Part shown: in pieces, positions 25,401 to 32,132 of the stretch
How the letters are laid out: every line of letters starts with the position of its first letter
Numbering within the stretch: the first letter of the stretch is position 1
Virus record (IMG/VR): IMGVR_UViG_3300025736_000023
Coordinates: 1 to 64,000 of that record
Length of the DNA stretch: 64,000 nucleotides
DNA from: a virus
Direction: 5' to 3' (one strand)
Notes under the pieces: generated by a model
Databases searched by the model: none
What the model was told of the DNA's origin: nothing
The model's input: the letters and a program-made list of their open reading frames with translations, nothing else
Position numbers and translations under genes: made by a program

Positions 25401-27753
25401 CGCCACCCATCCGCCGTTCGGCAAAGGCATCTGCTGTTTCTTGGACGCTATCTCGAATAGCACTGTGTATTTTTGCTAGTTCTGCACCCTGAGAAATCCA
25501 AGTCTTATTCTCGCCCAGTATATCCTGAATTAACTTCTCACCTTCTTCAGTACGAGCCACCCAATCTCCATAGGGGGCTCCAGCGCGTTGCTTACGGAAT
25601 AAGTCATCAAACATTTGTTGAGTAACTTGAGATTCTTTTTCTAACTGTTCCCTAATACTTTTTTGACGTGTTGTAGCTGCGATAACACCAACGGCTATTG
25701 GAATCAACCCAGCAGCTACAGCACCCCAAGCAGCAAAGGAGGCCGCTCCTACTGCGCCTGCAGTGCCTACTGCAACACCAGTGCCTCCTGCAACTGCAGT
25801 TGTTGCTGCTGCTGATGCTACCTGAGCCGCAGTTATACTCTGCATTATAATAAAGTAACTGGCTACTGCTTGAGCCAACTGACCCATTGCAATAGCAATA
25901 CCGCCCAACACTAGACCACTACCTGCAGTAAGCATGGCTCCTGTAACTAGCATAGGATATTTATCTATTAAATCAGCAAGTTGCTGCATGACGCTAGAAA
26001 GCGTCTCCATAGCAGGTAATCCTGCTGTTACAAAATTCTGCCCCATATCCATGAGGGCTGCATCCCAGCGGGCGCGCATTCGTTTTGCACGCGAAGAGTC
26101 CTCACCTTCCCAGCGCGTCCACATTTGATCCCAAAGACTATGTGCTCCTTGCAATGCAGCGGTCTCTTCTTCAATAATGTTGATCCCTTCCTTCTGGCTT
26201 TTACGCATTTCCTCCATAAGAGTAATAAGGATAGGCACTTCACTAGCTCTTGCTATAGTAGCTATTAGAGCATTGCGCTGTGCAGCAGTCCAATCTTCAG
26301 TAACAGCTACTAGAAACTCAATATATCTGGCCAGAGTTATAGCTTCGTCTTCAGGAAAGGCAATATCTTTCCAAGACTCGCCTAGTTCCTCACTTAATCC
26401 AAGAGCCTCATTCATAGCATCGTTGTGGGCCTTTGTTGGCTTTAATAGATGAATAAACATCTGGTTCAATGCACGTCCTACACGGGTACCCTTTAGATTT
26501 GCATTTGCTAAGATACCAACCGTAGCAGTTAGCTCTTCAAAGGTTACTCCAAGCGCTGCAGCCATTGGTCCTGCATACGCAGCAGCATCACCGATGTCTG
26601 TAACGTTGGCAAAGCTCTTAGCAGATACAAAGTTAAGTACCTCAGCAATGTGCGCAACATCATCGAGGTCCATCCCAAAACCTTGCATAATGCCACCGGC
26701 GATCTCCGTTACTGAGCCTAACTGTACCATGTTCATCGAAGCAAGTTTCTGCAGATCAATGGTTTGTGCTAGAATTTCGTTAAGGTCTTCCTCAGTTTGG
26801 ATCACCACTCCTGTACCAGCAGCCCATAATCTCAAACCTTCAGCAAGTTCTGAAGGAGTGTACAATCCCAATGCTCTAGAACTATCCAGAATCTTCTCTT
26901 CTAAAACATCCTGCATCTCAGCTTGCATTTCCATAGCCATAGCTGCGCGGGTAGCTGCCTCATTGAAATCTAGGTAAGCTTCCGCAGCGGAAGTCATAAA
27001 CTGGACAATTTCTTTACCTGTCCTAGTCATAGATCGACCTACAGATTCAAGTCCGTAGCCCAACCTGCGTAAACCAAACCATTGTAGAGATGCTTGGTTC
27101 AATCCTTCATTAAATGCGTCGAACCAACTCTCTACTACAGGTTGGGTAGTCTGCATAGTCCGGGCGACTTTGGATATACCAGTCCAGAAATCAACATTAG
27201 TAGACCCGGCAGTACCACCTAATAGGGACATACCAGAAACTGCAGGGATACCAGTTTTACCAAGATTTACAATAATCTGTTGCAGCTTTTTAGCATCTTC
27301 CACCGCAGAATCGAAAACAACACTTCCCTGAGCTGAGATACGCTGGTATATTGCTCTTATCTTTGCTTCCATATCTGGTATGATAGACTGACCAACTATC
27401 TCATTTGAAGCCTTTCTAGCACTGTTAGTTAGCGGGTCGAAGACAGCCGCTCCAGCCCCAGTTATAACAGAGTAAAGATTCATAGTAGTGGTGCCCAAAG
27501 TGGCGACGCTACCTCTTACCTCATCTACTCGTTTTCTGTAATTACCGAACCGTCGAGTCTGAGAGGTGATGGACTTGTTGGTTATATCAAAAGCAGCCCC
27601 AAGGTCTCGCTCTGTTTCTGCGAGTACCTTGTTCGTTGCGTTGGCCTTTTCCAGAGTTTGTTCTAGGGTTTTAGCAATGGCTTTAGCCTTGCTATCTATA
27701 TTGCTCTCAATTAAATCTATCTCAAAGAGATATCTGGTTGTGTAATCAGCCAT
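22447..27753 (-). CDS. Tape measure protein, 1768 aa
   Basis: The largest gene, beginning one base into the previous stop (TAATG). Residues about 1-330 are helical. Residues about 330-560 are the conserved tape-measure core with AAAYAGPMAAALGVTFEELT and LKGTRVGRALNQMF. Residues 600-720 are hydrophobic (ALTAGSGLVLGGIAIAMG and SAAATTAVAGGTGVAVG). Residues about 840-1540 form an exceptionally long charged coiled coil with ~22-residue repeats (HAERLADLE..Y...VEDAAER, then RRQEDYEE..KEEKERA). Near the C-terminus are four copies of NRFHPVEPP. If length tracks tail length at about 0.15 nm per residue, the tail is near 260 nm. Confidence 0.88.
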   Translation of the reverse strand: MADYTTRYLFEIDLIESNIDSKAKAIAKTLEQTLEKANATNKVLAETERDLGAAFDITNKSITSQTRRFGNYRKRVDEVRGSVATLGTTTMNLYSVITGAGAAVFDPLTNSARKASNEIVGQSIIPDMEAKIRAIYQRISAQGSVVFDSAVEDAKKLQQIIVNLGKTGIPAVSGMSLLGGTAGSTNVDFWTGISKVARTMQTTQPVVESWFDAFNEGLNQASLQWFGLRRLGYGLESVGRSMTRTGKEIVQFMTSAAEAYLDFNEAATRAAMAMEMQAEMQDVLEEKILDSSRALGLYTPSELAEGLRLWAAGTGVVIQTEEDLNEILAQTIDLQKLASMNMVQLGSVTEIAGGIMQGFGMDLDDVAHIAEVLNFVSAKSFANVTDIGDAAAYAGPMAAALGVTFEELTATVGILANANLKGTRVGRALNQMFIHLLKPTKAHNDAMNEALGLSEELGESWKDIAFPEDEAITLARYIEFLVAVTEDWTAAQRNALIATIARASEVPILITLMEEMRKSQKEGINIIEEETAALQGAHSLWDQMWTRWEGEDSSRAKRMRARWDAALMDMGQNFVTAGLPAMETLSSVMQQLADLIDKYPMLVTGAMLTAGSGLVLGGIAIAMGQLAQAVASYFIIMQSITAAQVASAAATTAVAGGTGVAVGTAGAVGAASFAAWGAVAAGLIPIAVGVIAATTRQKSIREQLEKESQVTQQMFDDLFRKQRAGAPYGDWVARTEEGEKLIQDILGENKTWISQGAELAKIHSAIRDSVQETADAFAERRMGGEEEGWMRGWKDIEKAQKDAQEGMFPPGMGVSPDAAAQKELNDKLVDLQEKYENDILQLHIRNEEKIAAAQTSWAEWQEDATESHLQRKTDLEEKYAASREKRLADYTLSRQKAEEDYAFKEVRALEDYRLKIADAEVAHLKELEDTAAEHNARLIELGEDARNADIQAIEEYQQQQQQITEDHQQNLVQLEEEYQTAIREAAEEHAERLADIEKQYQEDALDDAEQHAERLADLETSYHEEVEDAAERHAERLADIAKDLQETLADDAARHAERLADLETSYYEAVEEAAENHAERLADILKDYNEDIIDDAEDHAKRLEDLDKDYQDAIEDDAERHAKKISDLAEKAQKADERAAEDHLLRMERMEQDHRDRLNDLIRTRDARGLLKELRDFARNRDEANEDYEIGKDRRKKDYEDRAREEEENFADAKRRRQEDYEDRVNEEKERYADQKKQRREDYEEQVKEEKERAEKAARKRQEDYEESIQKENERAEKERQQRQDEYEKRRTELEEQAAEEKLRRQEEYEEQVAEEKERAEERKADRKAEYDERVAEERARYAEQVAEETTRYADQKAKRQAEYELRRQELAENFAREGVLRREAYEQQVVEERERFAEQRVQQQQHFEESQRQEAESYARSAERRAEDYERAKQQAAEAFSRQEETAALQFEAAMEAEDERNKQAHEKRKAQYEKQLAQLAAELEEEEQLVRDAHLAALRKLAGYWDELEGSYQDHYDRLLRDVEIFLDDYQYIWDQLQDLADSIPELPDSPRLGGDEPGYTRPWGRQTGGYAVFGKYWLGEAGKEYVLNSDTVRALEGRFGPLNQQLFKTVADRQFDTDIEARDRWARKDYDNRFHPVEPPDIRYDVRIGEPYNRFHPVEPPDIRYDVRIGEPYNRFHPVEPPGGITPIGRIGEPYNRFHPVEPPYGGKFGSTSNTVTTQITQQNTWNLPTGTSKETLEQVREIAYEASYEAIADASKRALETLKR
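22634..22860 (-). repeat. 63-bp tandem repeats in the tape measure 3' end
   Basis: Copies begin at 22634, 22700, 22763 and 22826 on the plus strand (GGAGGCTCTACAGG...). The middle two 63-bp units appear identical, the first is 66 bp with a diverged end, and the last is partial. They encode the peptide unit NRFHPVEPPDIRYDVRIGEPY. Identity at DNA level points to recent expansion. Confidence 0.9.
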
Positions 27754-28247
27754 TAACCACCCCTAACAAGTTCAGCTAATTGGAAAACTAGATCCCCTTC
27801 TATAGCCTCAGCAAGCGCTTCTCTATAGCGCGGACCCACAGGGGCAATAGGTCGAGCAGGCATAAACCGTGTTCCTTCTTGGTGCCAAATAAATCTAGGA
27901 TCAGAGGTCCCGAAACGTAGTGTAAAGCTATTCGCCCCTAGAGGGATTTGCTCTACAACACCGCCACCCAGAAAAGACTCCTTAAAAGAGCCTGTTCGAT
28001 ACAGAATAGGGTGTTCTGGCGGAAAACCTAAGTACAATCGTTGAATAATCGTTGGAACAGCAAGAGAGAGCCACGGTGGGACTCCCTCTTCTGCAAACAT
28101 ACTTTCTATGTACTCTACATAATTACGGTGGGCTATCTCTGGAGCTATTTTGACAAAAGCACTAACTGCTCTTCCTGGTTTTGCTAATGTACGACTAAAA
28201 GCGCCTTTGGAAGAAGCGCTGGGTTTCCAGCCAATTGCAAACAGCAT
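27753..28247 (-). CDS. Virion morphogenesis / tail completion-like protein
   Basis: A 164-residue protein. The end has LYRTGSFKESFLGGG, LRFGTSDPRFIWHQEGT and FMPARPIAPVG, the usual run of phage virion-morphogenesis (gpG/HK97 gp10-type) proteins in which a Gly-rich loop and a MPARP motif close the fold. It stands between the tail chaperones and the tape measure, an uncommon but known place. The start overlaps nothing upstream; its TAA overlaps the tape measure ATG (TAATG). Confidence 0.6.
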   Translation of the reverse strand: MLFAIGWKPSASSKGAFSRTLAKPGRAVSAFVKIAPEIAHRNYVEYIESMFAEEGVPPWLSLAVPTIIQRLYLGFPPEHPILYRTGSFKESFLGGGVVEQIPLGANSFTLRFGTSDPRFIWHQEGTRFMPARPIAPVGPRYREALAEAIEGDLVFQLAELVRGG

Positions 28248-28253
28248 TGTGCT

Positions 28254-28553
28254 TTAGCCTCCTCTGGACTGAACTCCTGCAGGAGCCCCTTTCATCATGT
28301 CTTCTATGCGCCTTCTCCGCCAGGCAATAGTAGCCAAGTCCTCCAAAAGCCACTCTGGTTGCTCTAGCAGCCCTCCATGGAAAGGTAAGAATTTCCAATC
28401 CATAGCTTCGAGCAGATTCCAAATACGCCAAGATTCTATAGGGCTATGGAGATCCCATTCAGGCGGATCCTCTCCAGACGGTCTCTTTCTCTCTGTGAGC
28501 CAAACGAGCAACTTCTGGTCTAGTTCTTCTCGTCGTTTGGCTCTAGCGCTTCC
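28254..28553 (-). CDS. Tail assembly chaperone, -1 frameshift extension
   Basis: This frame has no convincing start of its own (only a TTG at 28511), but it is open upstream to 28553. There it meets the -1 frame of the preceding gene at a G5 run. Read through the shift, the junction is ...EETKG then GSARAKRREELDQKLLVWLTE, giving a longer second product as with lambda gpG/gpGT. The extension is rich in Trp and Arg (WRIWNLLEAMDW, RRRRIEDMMKG). It precedes the tape measure by one gene, the usual place. Confidence 0.7.
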   Translation of the reverse strand, partial: GSARAKRREELDQKLLVWLTERKRPSGEDPPEWDLHSPIESWRIWNLLEAMDWKFLPFHGGLLEQPEWLLEDLATIAWRRRRIEDMMKGAPAGVQSRGG

Positions 28554-28933
28554 CCCTTCGTCTCCTCGACGGATTCTTTAGCCGCTCGTTGGATGTCCCA
28601 ATGAGGGTTCAACTCAAAGACAATTTGCTCCCATTGAAACACCATCACATCGGGAAGTACTAGAAAGGCGTCTGTAGACATGTCTTCTTCGAGCTTCTTT
28701 ACACTTTTCCTGTGCTTAAATGTAGAAACAGACAAACAGGCAGGATAAGTATGCAACAACAGAAGTCGTGTTATCCTGGATTCAGAAGCCAGCTTTGTAT
28801 CAGTTACAGCGGGTAGAGTATACATCTGCGCTACTAGAACAGATCTATGGATTCCATCTGCTACTGTAGCCTGTCTTACCGTGATATCTACATTGTAGTT
28901 CTCGTCTTTGTAGGTCAGCACTTTTTGAGTCAT
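28520..28933 (-). CDS. Tail assembly chaperone (short form)
   Basis: A 137-residue protein located after the tail tube gene and before the tape measure, as expected for the first tail assembly chaperone. The product is mostly helical with an acidic C-terminus. The ATG at 28933 has AGGGGGA upstream. Ribosomes that slip near 28552-28556 would make the extended form. Confidence 0.65.
   Translation of the reverse strand: MTQKVLTYKDENYNVDITVRQATVADGIHRSVLVAQMYTLPAVTDTKLASESRITRLLLLHTYPACLSVSTFKHRKSVKKLEEDMSTDAFLVLPDVMVFQWEQIVFELNPHWDIQRAAKESVEETKGEALEPNDEKN
28549..28559 (-). promoter_or_regulatory. Candidate -1 ribosomal frameshift site
   Basis: On the minus strand the codons ACG AAG GGG GAA GCG contain a run of five G. 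A P-site GGG can re-pair perfectly one base back. The -1 frame has an upstream stop (TAA at the GCT AAA codons about 30 nt earlier) and is then open to 28254. It is not a textbook X XXY YYZ heptamer, so efficiency is uncertain. Confidence 0.55.
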
Positions 28934-28966
28934 AGGTCCCCCTCTTATCTAACGTCGAAACTTTGT

Positions 28967-29800
28967 CTAGTCCTTGTAGTCATACTCGATGATGATCTTA
29001 GCACCGTCATCAGGAGCGCCTGCGGAGATTGTTACCACTCCGTCGGTCTCTGTATAGGCTGCTACAACCCCATCAATGTATACTTGGATGAAACTGAGAG
29101 TCTGCAAGTGGGCACCTTGGGTGAGTGTAAATTCGTCTTCGATACCATCACCTTCAAAGGCATCCAACCAGAACTTGTATCTCGTCACAATCATCAGCAC
29201 AGGGGCCTTAGTAAAGCCGTGTGTCGCTGTCGAGAAGGACGTGCCAAACTCATCAAGAGTCACTGGGCTGGTGATGATACTATACGAGAACTCACCTACG
29301 GCTGCATCTTCCATCGTAGCCGGTCTTACTGCAGCCTCACACGAGAGTAACATGTAGGTTTGCCAGCACTTCTGGCCGAAGGTATCACTTCCTTCCTCAC
29401 TATCAATAGCTTCTCTGCAACCCCACAAGCATAGGGTTTCCTCACTCCCCTGCTTGTCAGTTGCCAGACCAACCCGTCTAGCCTTTGCAGATCCAAACGA
29501 CTCAGTGTCAGTGATCAGTGCAATGGCAGCCAAGTTTGTCTTGGTCACTCTGAGCTCTGCAGATGGGTTCTCAGTAGGCGGTAGCTGGAACGTATGGTAC
29601 GGCTGGTCGTCCCCTCGCGCCGTCACACGCTGGGGCTCTGGAACAGCTAGTGTAAGTGCCAAAGCACCACTGATCTGTACACCATCGTATGCCACTCCTG
29701 CCGCCGGGCTACCTGCTATTTGGATAGTCCCATCTGTGTCGCGCAATGCGACTCGCACCATCCTAAGACCTATTCCCGTAGAGATTTCATTCTGAGCCAT
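28967..29800 (-). CDS. Major tail (tube) protein
   Basis: A 277-residue, beta-rich protein starting MAQNEISTGIGLRMVRVALRD with AGGAGG upstream. Position between the tail terminator-like gene and the chaperone pair, and size, fit the tail tube subunit. The C-terminal ~60 residues (TLSFIQVYIDGVVAAYTETDGVV, then AGAPDDGAKIIIEYDY) look like an added beta-sandwich or fibronectin-like decoration domain. Confidence 0.7.
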   Translation of the reverse strand: MAQNEISTGIGLRMVRVALRDTDGTIQIAGSPAAGVAYDGVQISGALALTLAVPEPQRVTARGDDQPYHTFQLPPTENPSAELRVTKTNLAAIALITDTESFGSAKARRVGLATDKQGSEETLCLWGCREAIDSEEGSDTFGQKCWQTYMLLSCEAAVRPATMEDAAVGEFSYSIITSPVTLDEFGTSFSTATHGFTKAPVLMIVTRYKFWLDAFEGDGIEDEFTLTQGAHLQTLSFIQVYIDGVVAAYTETDGVVTISAGAPDDGAKIIIEYDYKD

Positions 29801-29803
29801 TTC

Positions 29804-30295
29804 CTAGCCTCCTTGTTTTACTACCCTGAACGCGTAACTGATCACCTCATATCCGACCGCAAAAGCCATATCATAACGATAGCCTGTGCGATCGTTGTAA
29901 GACAGAGAAAGGATACCCTGACCTTGCCCGGCTGCCAAATTCTGCATAAACACTGCTGGGCTCAGTATACTCATGATCTCCATGCGAGCTGTTCTAAGAT
30001 TACGGTATCCTCTGGCTCTGTCGTACACCCTTATTGAAACAAACTGGAAAAAGTGTTGTGCAATGTGGGGAGCAGGACGTTCCCCAGCATCTTGCACTGA
30101 GATTGTCAGTACCTTGTCGGTCTCTTCTGCATCCCTCCTTGTACTTACAGCCCCCGCCAAAACACTTTCAGTAACATCGCCTGCTTCCAATACATTATCC
30201 GCTCCTGAGACGACTAAAGCTCTCAAGTCGGTTGCCAAAGCGTTTGTTTTGAGAAAGTCCCAAACTAATTGGGCAGAATCAATTGATACTACCAC
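29804..30295 (-). CDS. Tail terminator-like protein
   Basis: The start is set at GTG 30295, six bases after AAGGAG, not the TTG at 30310 that precedes this site. The 163-residue product is alpha/beta with a central FVSIRVYDRARGYRNLRTARME and an ending TGYRYDMAFAVGYEVISYAFRV, a pattern like phage tail terminators or neck proteins. It lies directly before the tube gene, where the terminator is commonly found. Confidence 0.55.
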   Translation of the reverse strand: MVVSIDSAQLVWDFLKTNALATDLRALVVSGADNVLEAGDVTESVLAGAVSTRRDAEETDKVLTISVQDAGERPAPHIAQHFFQFVSIRVYDRARGYRNLRTARMEIMSILSPAVFMQNLAAGQGQGILSLSYNDRTGYRYDMAFAVGYEVISYAFRVVKQGG

Positions 30296-30494
30296 GCCCA
30301 GCTCCTTCAAGAGCGATTTGCCACTCTCTCATATTGCCACATATAGGGCAAACCATTCGTACTACCACATAGCTCTCAGCTACAGCCACCTGCACGGTCG
30401 TAGTTATTGACCAGCATATTCCGCAGCGGAAAACCCCAACCTTGTCTGCACTCGGTACAACTAAACTGTCTATTTGAGGCTCACTCACGCTCAT
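30279..30494 (-). CDS. Small zinc-ribbon protein, 71 aa
   Basis: Two CxxC pairs (FRCGICWSI and MVCPICGNMREW) separated by about 28 residues form a probable zinc ribbon. The ATG at 30494 has GAGGTGG upstream, and the gene overlaps neighbours by 14 and 17 nt, which fits the operon's packing. The second knuckle resembles the one in the 52141 gene (HCPSCSRWNEW). Confidence 0.55.
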   Translation of the reverse strand: MSVSEPQIDSLVVPSADKVGVFRCGICWSITTTVQVAVAESYVVVRMVCPICGNMREWQIALEGAGRGSIN

Positions 30495-30861
30495 CTAAAA
30501 CCACCTCATGCTTATAGGCATATTGTCCAGCATAAGCCACTCGGAACGTTCTTTTTATTGACGAACTTTGCTGTGTTGCTACAACTATATCTCTTGTTAA
30601 CATACGAGTTGCATCGTATGGAGCCAATAGCGCCCAACCATAGTACCCTACAGGGTGCTCTCCACGTAATGCTGCTGCGTATGGAGTCTCCTCACGGGGG
30701 GCTCCTCTAGCCCCTACAGGTTGAATACGCCCAACGAAACTAAAAGTGACTTCTTCATCATCAGGCGTGCGTCCTTCCCGGTATATTACAACGTCCCAAG
30801 GATCATCATTGATGATCTTGAGTGTATTTCGCTTTCTAACAACCAGGTTTACAGGTGTCAT
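30481..30861 (-). CDS. Head-tail connector-like protein, 126 aa
   Basis: A beta-rich protein (MTPVNLVVRKRNTLKII..., then RVAYAGQYAYKHEVVL) between two connector-region genes. Its ATG overlaps the upstream stop (ATGA). Size and position suggest a head-tail stopper-type protein, but no motif is decisive. Confidence 0.45.
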   Translation of the reverse strand: MTPVNLVVRKRNTLKIINDDPWDVVIYREGRTPDDEEVTFSFVGRIQPVGARGAPREETPYAAALRGEHPVGYYGWALLAPYDATRMLTRDIVVATQQSSSIKRTFRVAYAGQYAYKHEVVLDERE

Positions 30862-31559
30862 CTCGCTATAGCTATCCCAGATCCGCCATACTTGCCCTCA
30901 ACACCTCGATGCAAGCGTTGAGTTGTTGCCAAAAGATTACCAGGTATAAAATGAGCTGTCAATTTTTGAAGCCCCTCAGCATAGTCAGCCTCTAAAGCGG
31001 ACTCATTCATACGGGCTTGCAAGTATACCGCTGTCGTCAGATCTGCAATGATATCAAGGTCCTCATCAGGGAGAGTATCATACCCATCTTCAGCAGTGTT
31101 CAAAACATGAAGCGCTGCGTAGACGATCTCTAGATCATCATCTCCAGCAGATGCGGGAGTTGGGAAAATTATCAACGTTTTATTACGCTGTACCCAAGTC
31201 CCTTTCGTAGCCCGTATATGGGCACTTTGATTGATGTTGTCAATAACTCTATCCGAAGGCATGTGATATCTGGAAGTGCGATTCAGCAAGTACATTTGCT
31301 CGGCACCAGCGCGCATTTCGGCGAACAACTGTCCCGAGGCCCACCAATCGCACTCTAGCACCCACAGACAGTTGAGAGCTGACAGATCATATTCCTCTTC
31401 ATCTGCAATGGTGGATATCTTAGTAGATGCTACTACAGGATTATACCTAGAATACTCTCGAACTGCATTTGCAATCATTCGATCCAGGCATTCGGTAGCA
31501 ATCGTTTCAGTTGTGATGCGATCAGTAGTTACAGCGGTACGGATTACCGTTATCAGCAC
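30858..31559 (-). CDS. Head-tail adaptor-like protein, 233 aa
   Basis: Starts at GTG 31559, overlapping the upstream glycosyltransferase end. The helical N-terminus (ECLDRMIANAVREYSRYNP) followed by a beta region (VASTKISTIADEEEYDLSAL) and a helical C-terminus (IIADLTTAVYLQARMNESALEADYAEGL) is the pattern of phage gp6/gp15-type connector subunits that dock under the portal. It is the first structural gene after the head cluster. Confidence 0.6.
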   Translation of the reverse strand: MLITVIRTAVTTDRITTETIATECLDRMIANAVREYSRYNPVVASTKISTIADEEEYDLSALNCLWVLECDWWASGQLFAEMRAGAEQMYLLNRTSRYHMPSDRVIDNINQSAHIRATKGTWVQRNKTLIIFPTPASAGDDDLEIVYAALHVLNTAEDGYDTLPDEDLDIIADLTTAVYLQARMNESALEADYAEGLQKLTAHFIPGNLLATTQRLHRGVEGKYGGSGIAIAR

Positions 31560-32125
31560 CTAGTACCCCCTGCGTTAAAAGTAGCATAGAAAGCGTTCTG
31601 TCGCTCTTGTCTTACAATGGTTTTGTAGTGAAGCAATAAGCAATCATCTGGTGCCCTAATAAATGTTTCATACGGCGCTATAGGCCGTTCATGAAGCGCG
31701 CCAGCGAATCTGTAACCGCTACGAAATATCCTTGGGTGCCATTCGTAGGTATTTTTCCCGATTGGCTGTTTCCCTACGAGATTGTGTCTCCGAATCCAAA
31801 CGCCCCCTGTGCCCTGGAGTGGCTGCCAGTATGCTATCCATGAAAGCAACCTAACCGTAGGCAACTCGTCTGCATCAATCTGCAGTACCCATGGAGTAGT
31901 CACAAAGGCTAATCCTACATTTCTAGCTTCTCCGAACCCTCGCTCCATTGTAGTATGACACACACGAGCACCCAAATTCAAGGCTTCTTCTACTGTGCCA
32001 TCTACTGACCCGGTATCTGTAACGATAATCTCATGAACATGGGGGGCTACTCTTGATAGTAATCCATAGATAAATCCTTCTTCATTCTTTGTAAGAACGT
32101 GTAAGCTGAGTTTACTTGGCAGCAT
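31553..32125 (-). CDS. Family 2-type glycosyltransferase (GT-A)
   Basis: ATG at 32125 is used because AGGA precedes it and it avoids overlap with the upstream gene. The 190-residue product has the GT2 order: SLHVLTKNEEGFIYGLL, EIIVTDTGSVDGTVE, GEARNVGLAF, and the metal-binding DAD in WVLQIDADELP. It is a short 'SPBc2-type' glycosyltransferase. It stands between the capsid and connector genes with another glycosyltransferase upstream, so virion proteins are the likely targets. Confidence 0.8.
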   Translation of the reverse strand: MLPSKLSLHVLTKNEEGFIYGLLSRVAPHVHEIIVTDTGSVDGTVEEALNLGARVCHTTMERGFGEARNVGLAFVTTPWVLQIDADELPTVRLLSWIAYWQPLQGTGGVWIRRHNLVGKQPIGKNTYEWHPRIFRSGYRFAGALHERPIAPYETFIRAPDDCLLLHYKTIVRQERQNAFYATFNAGGTRC

Positions 32126-32132
32126 AATTATC

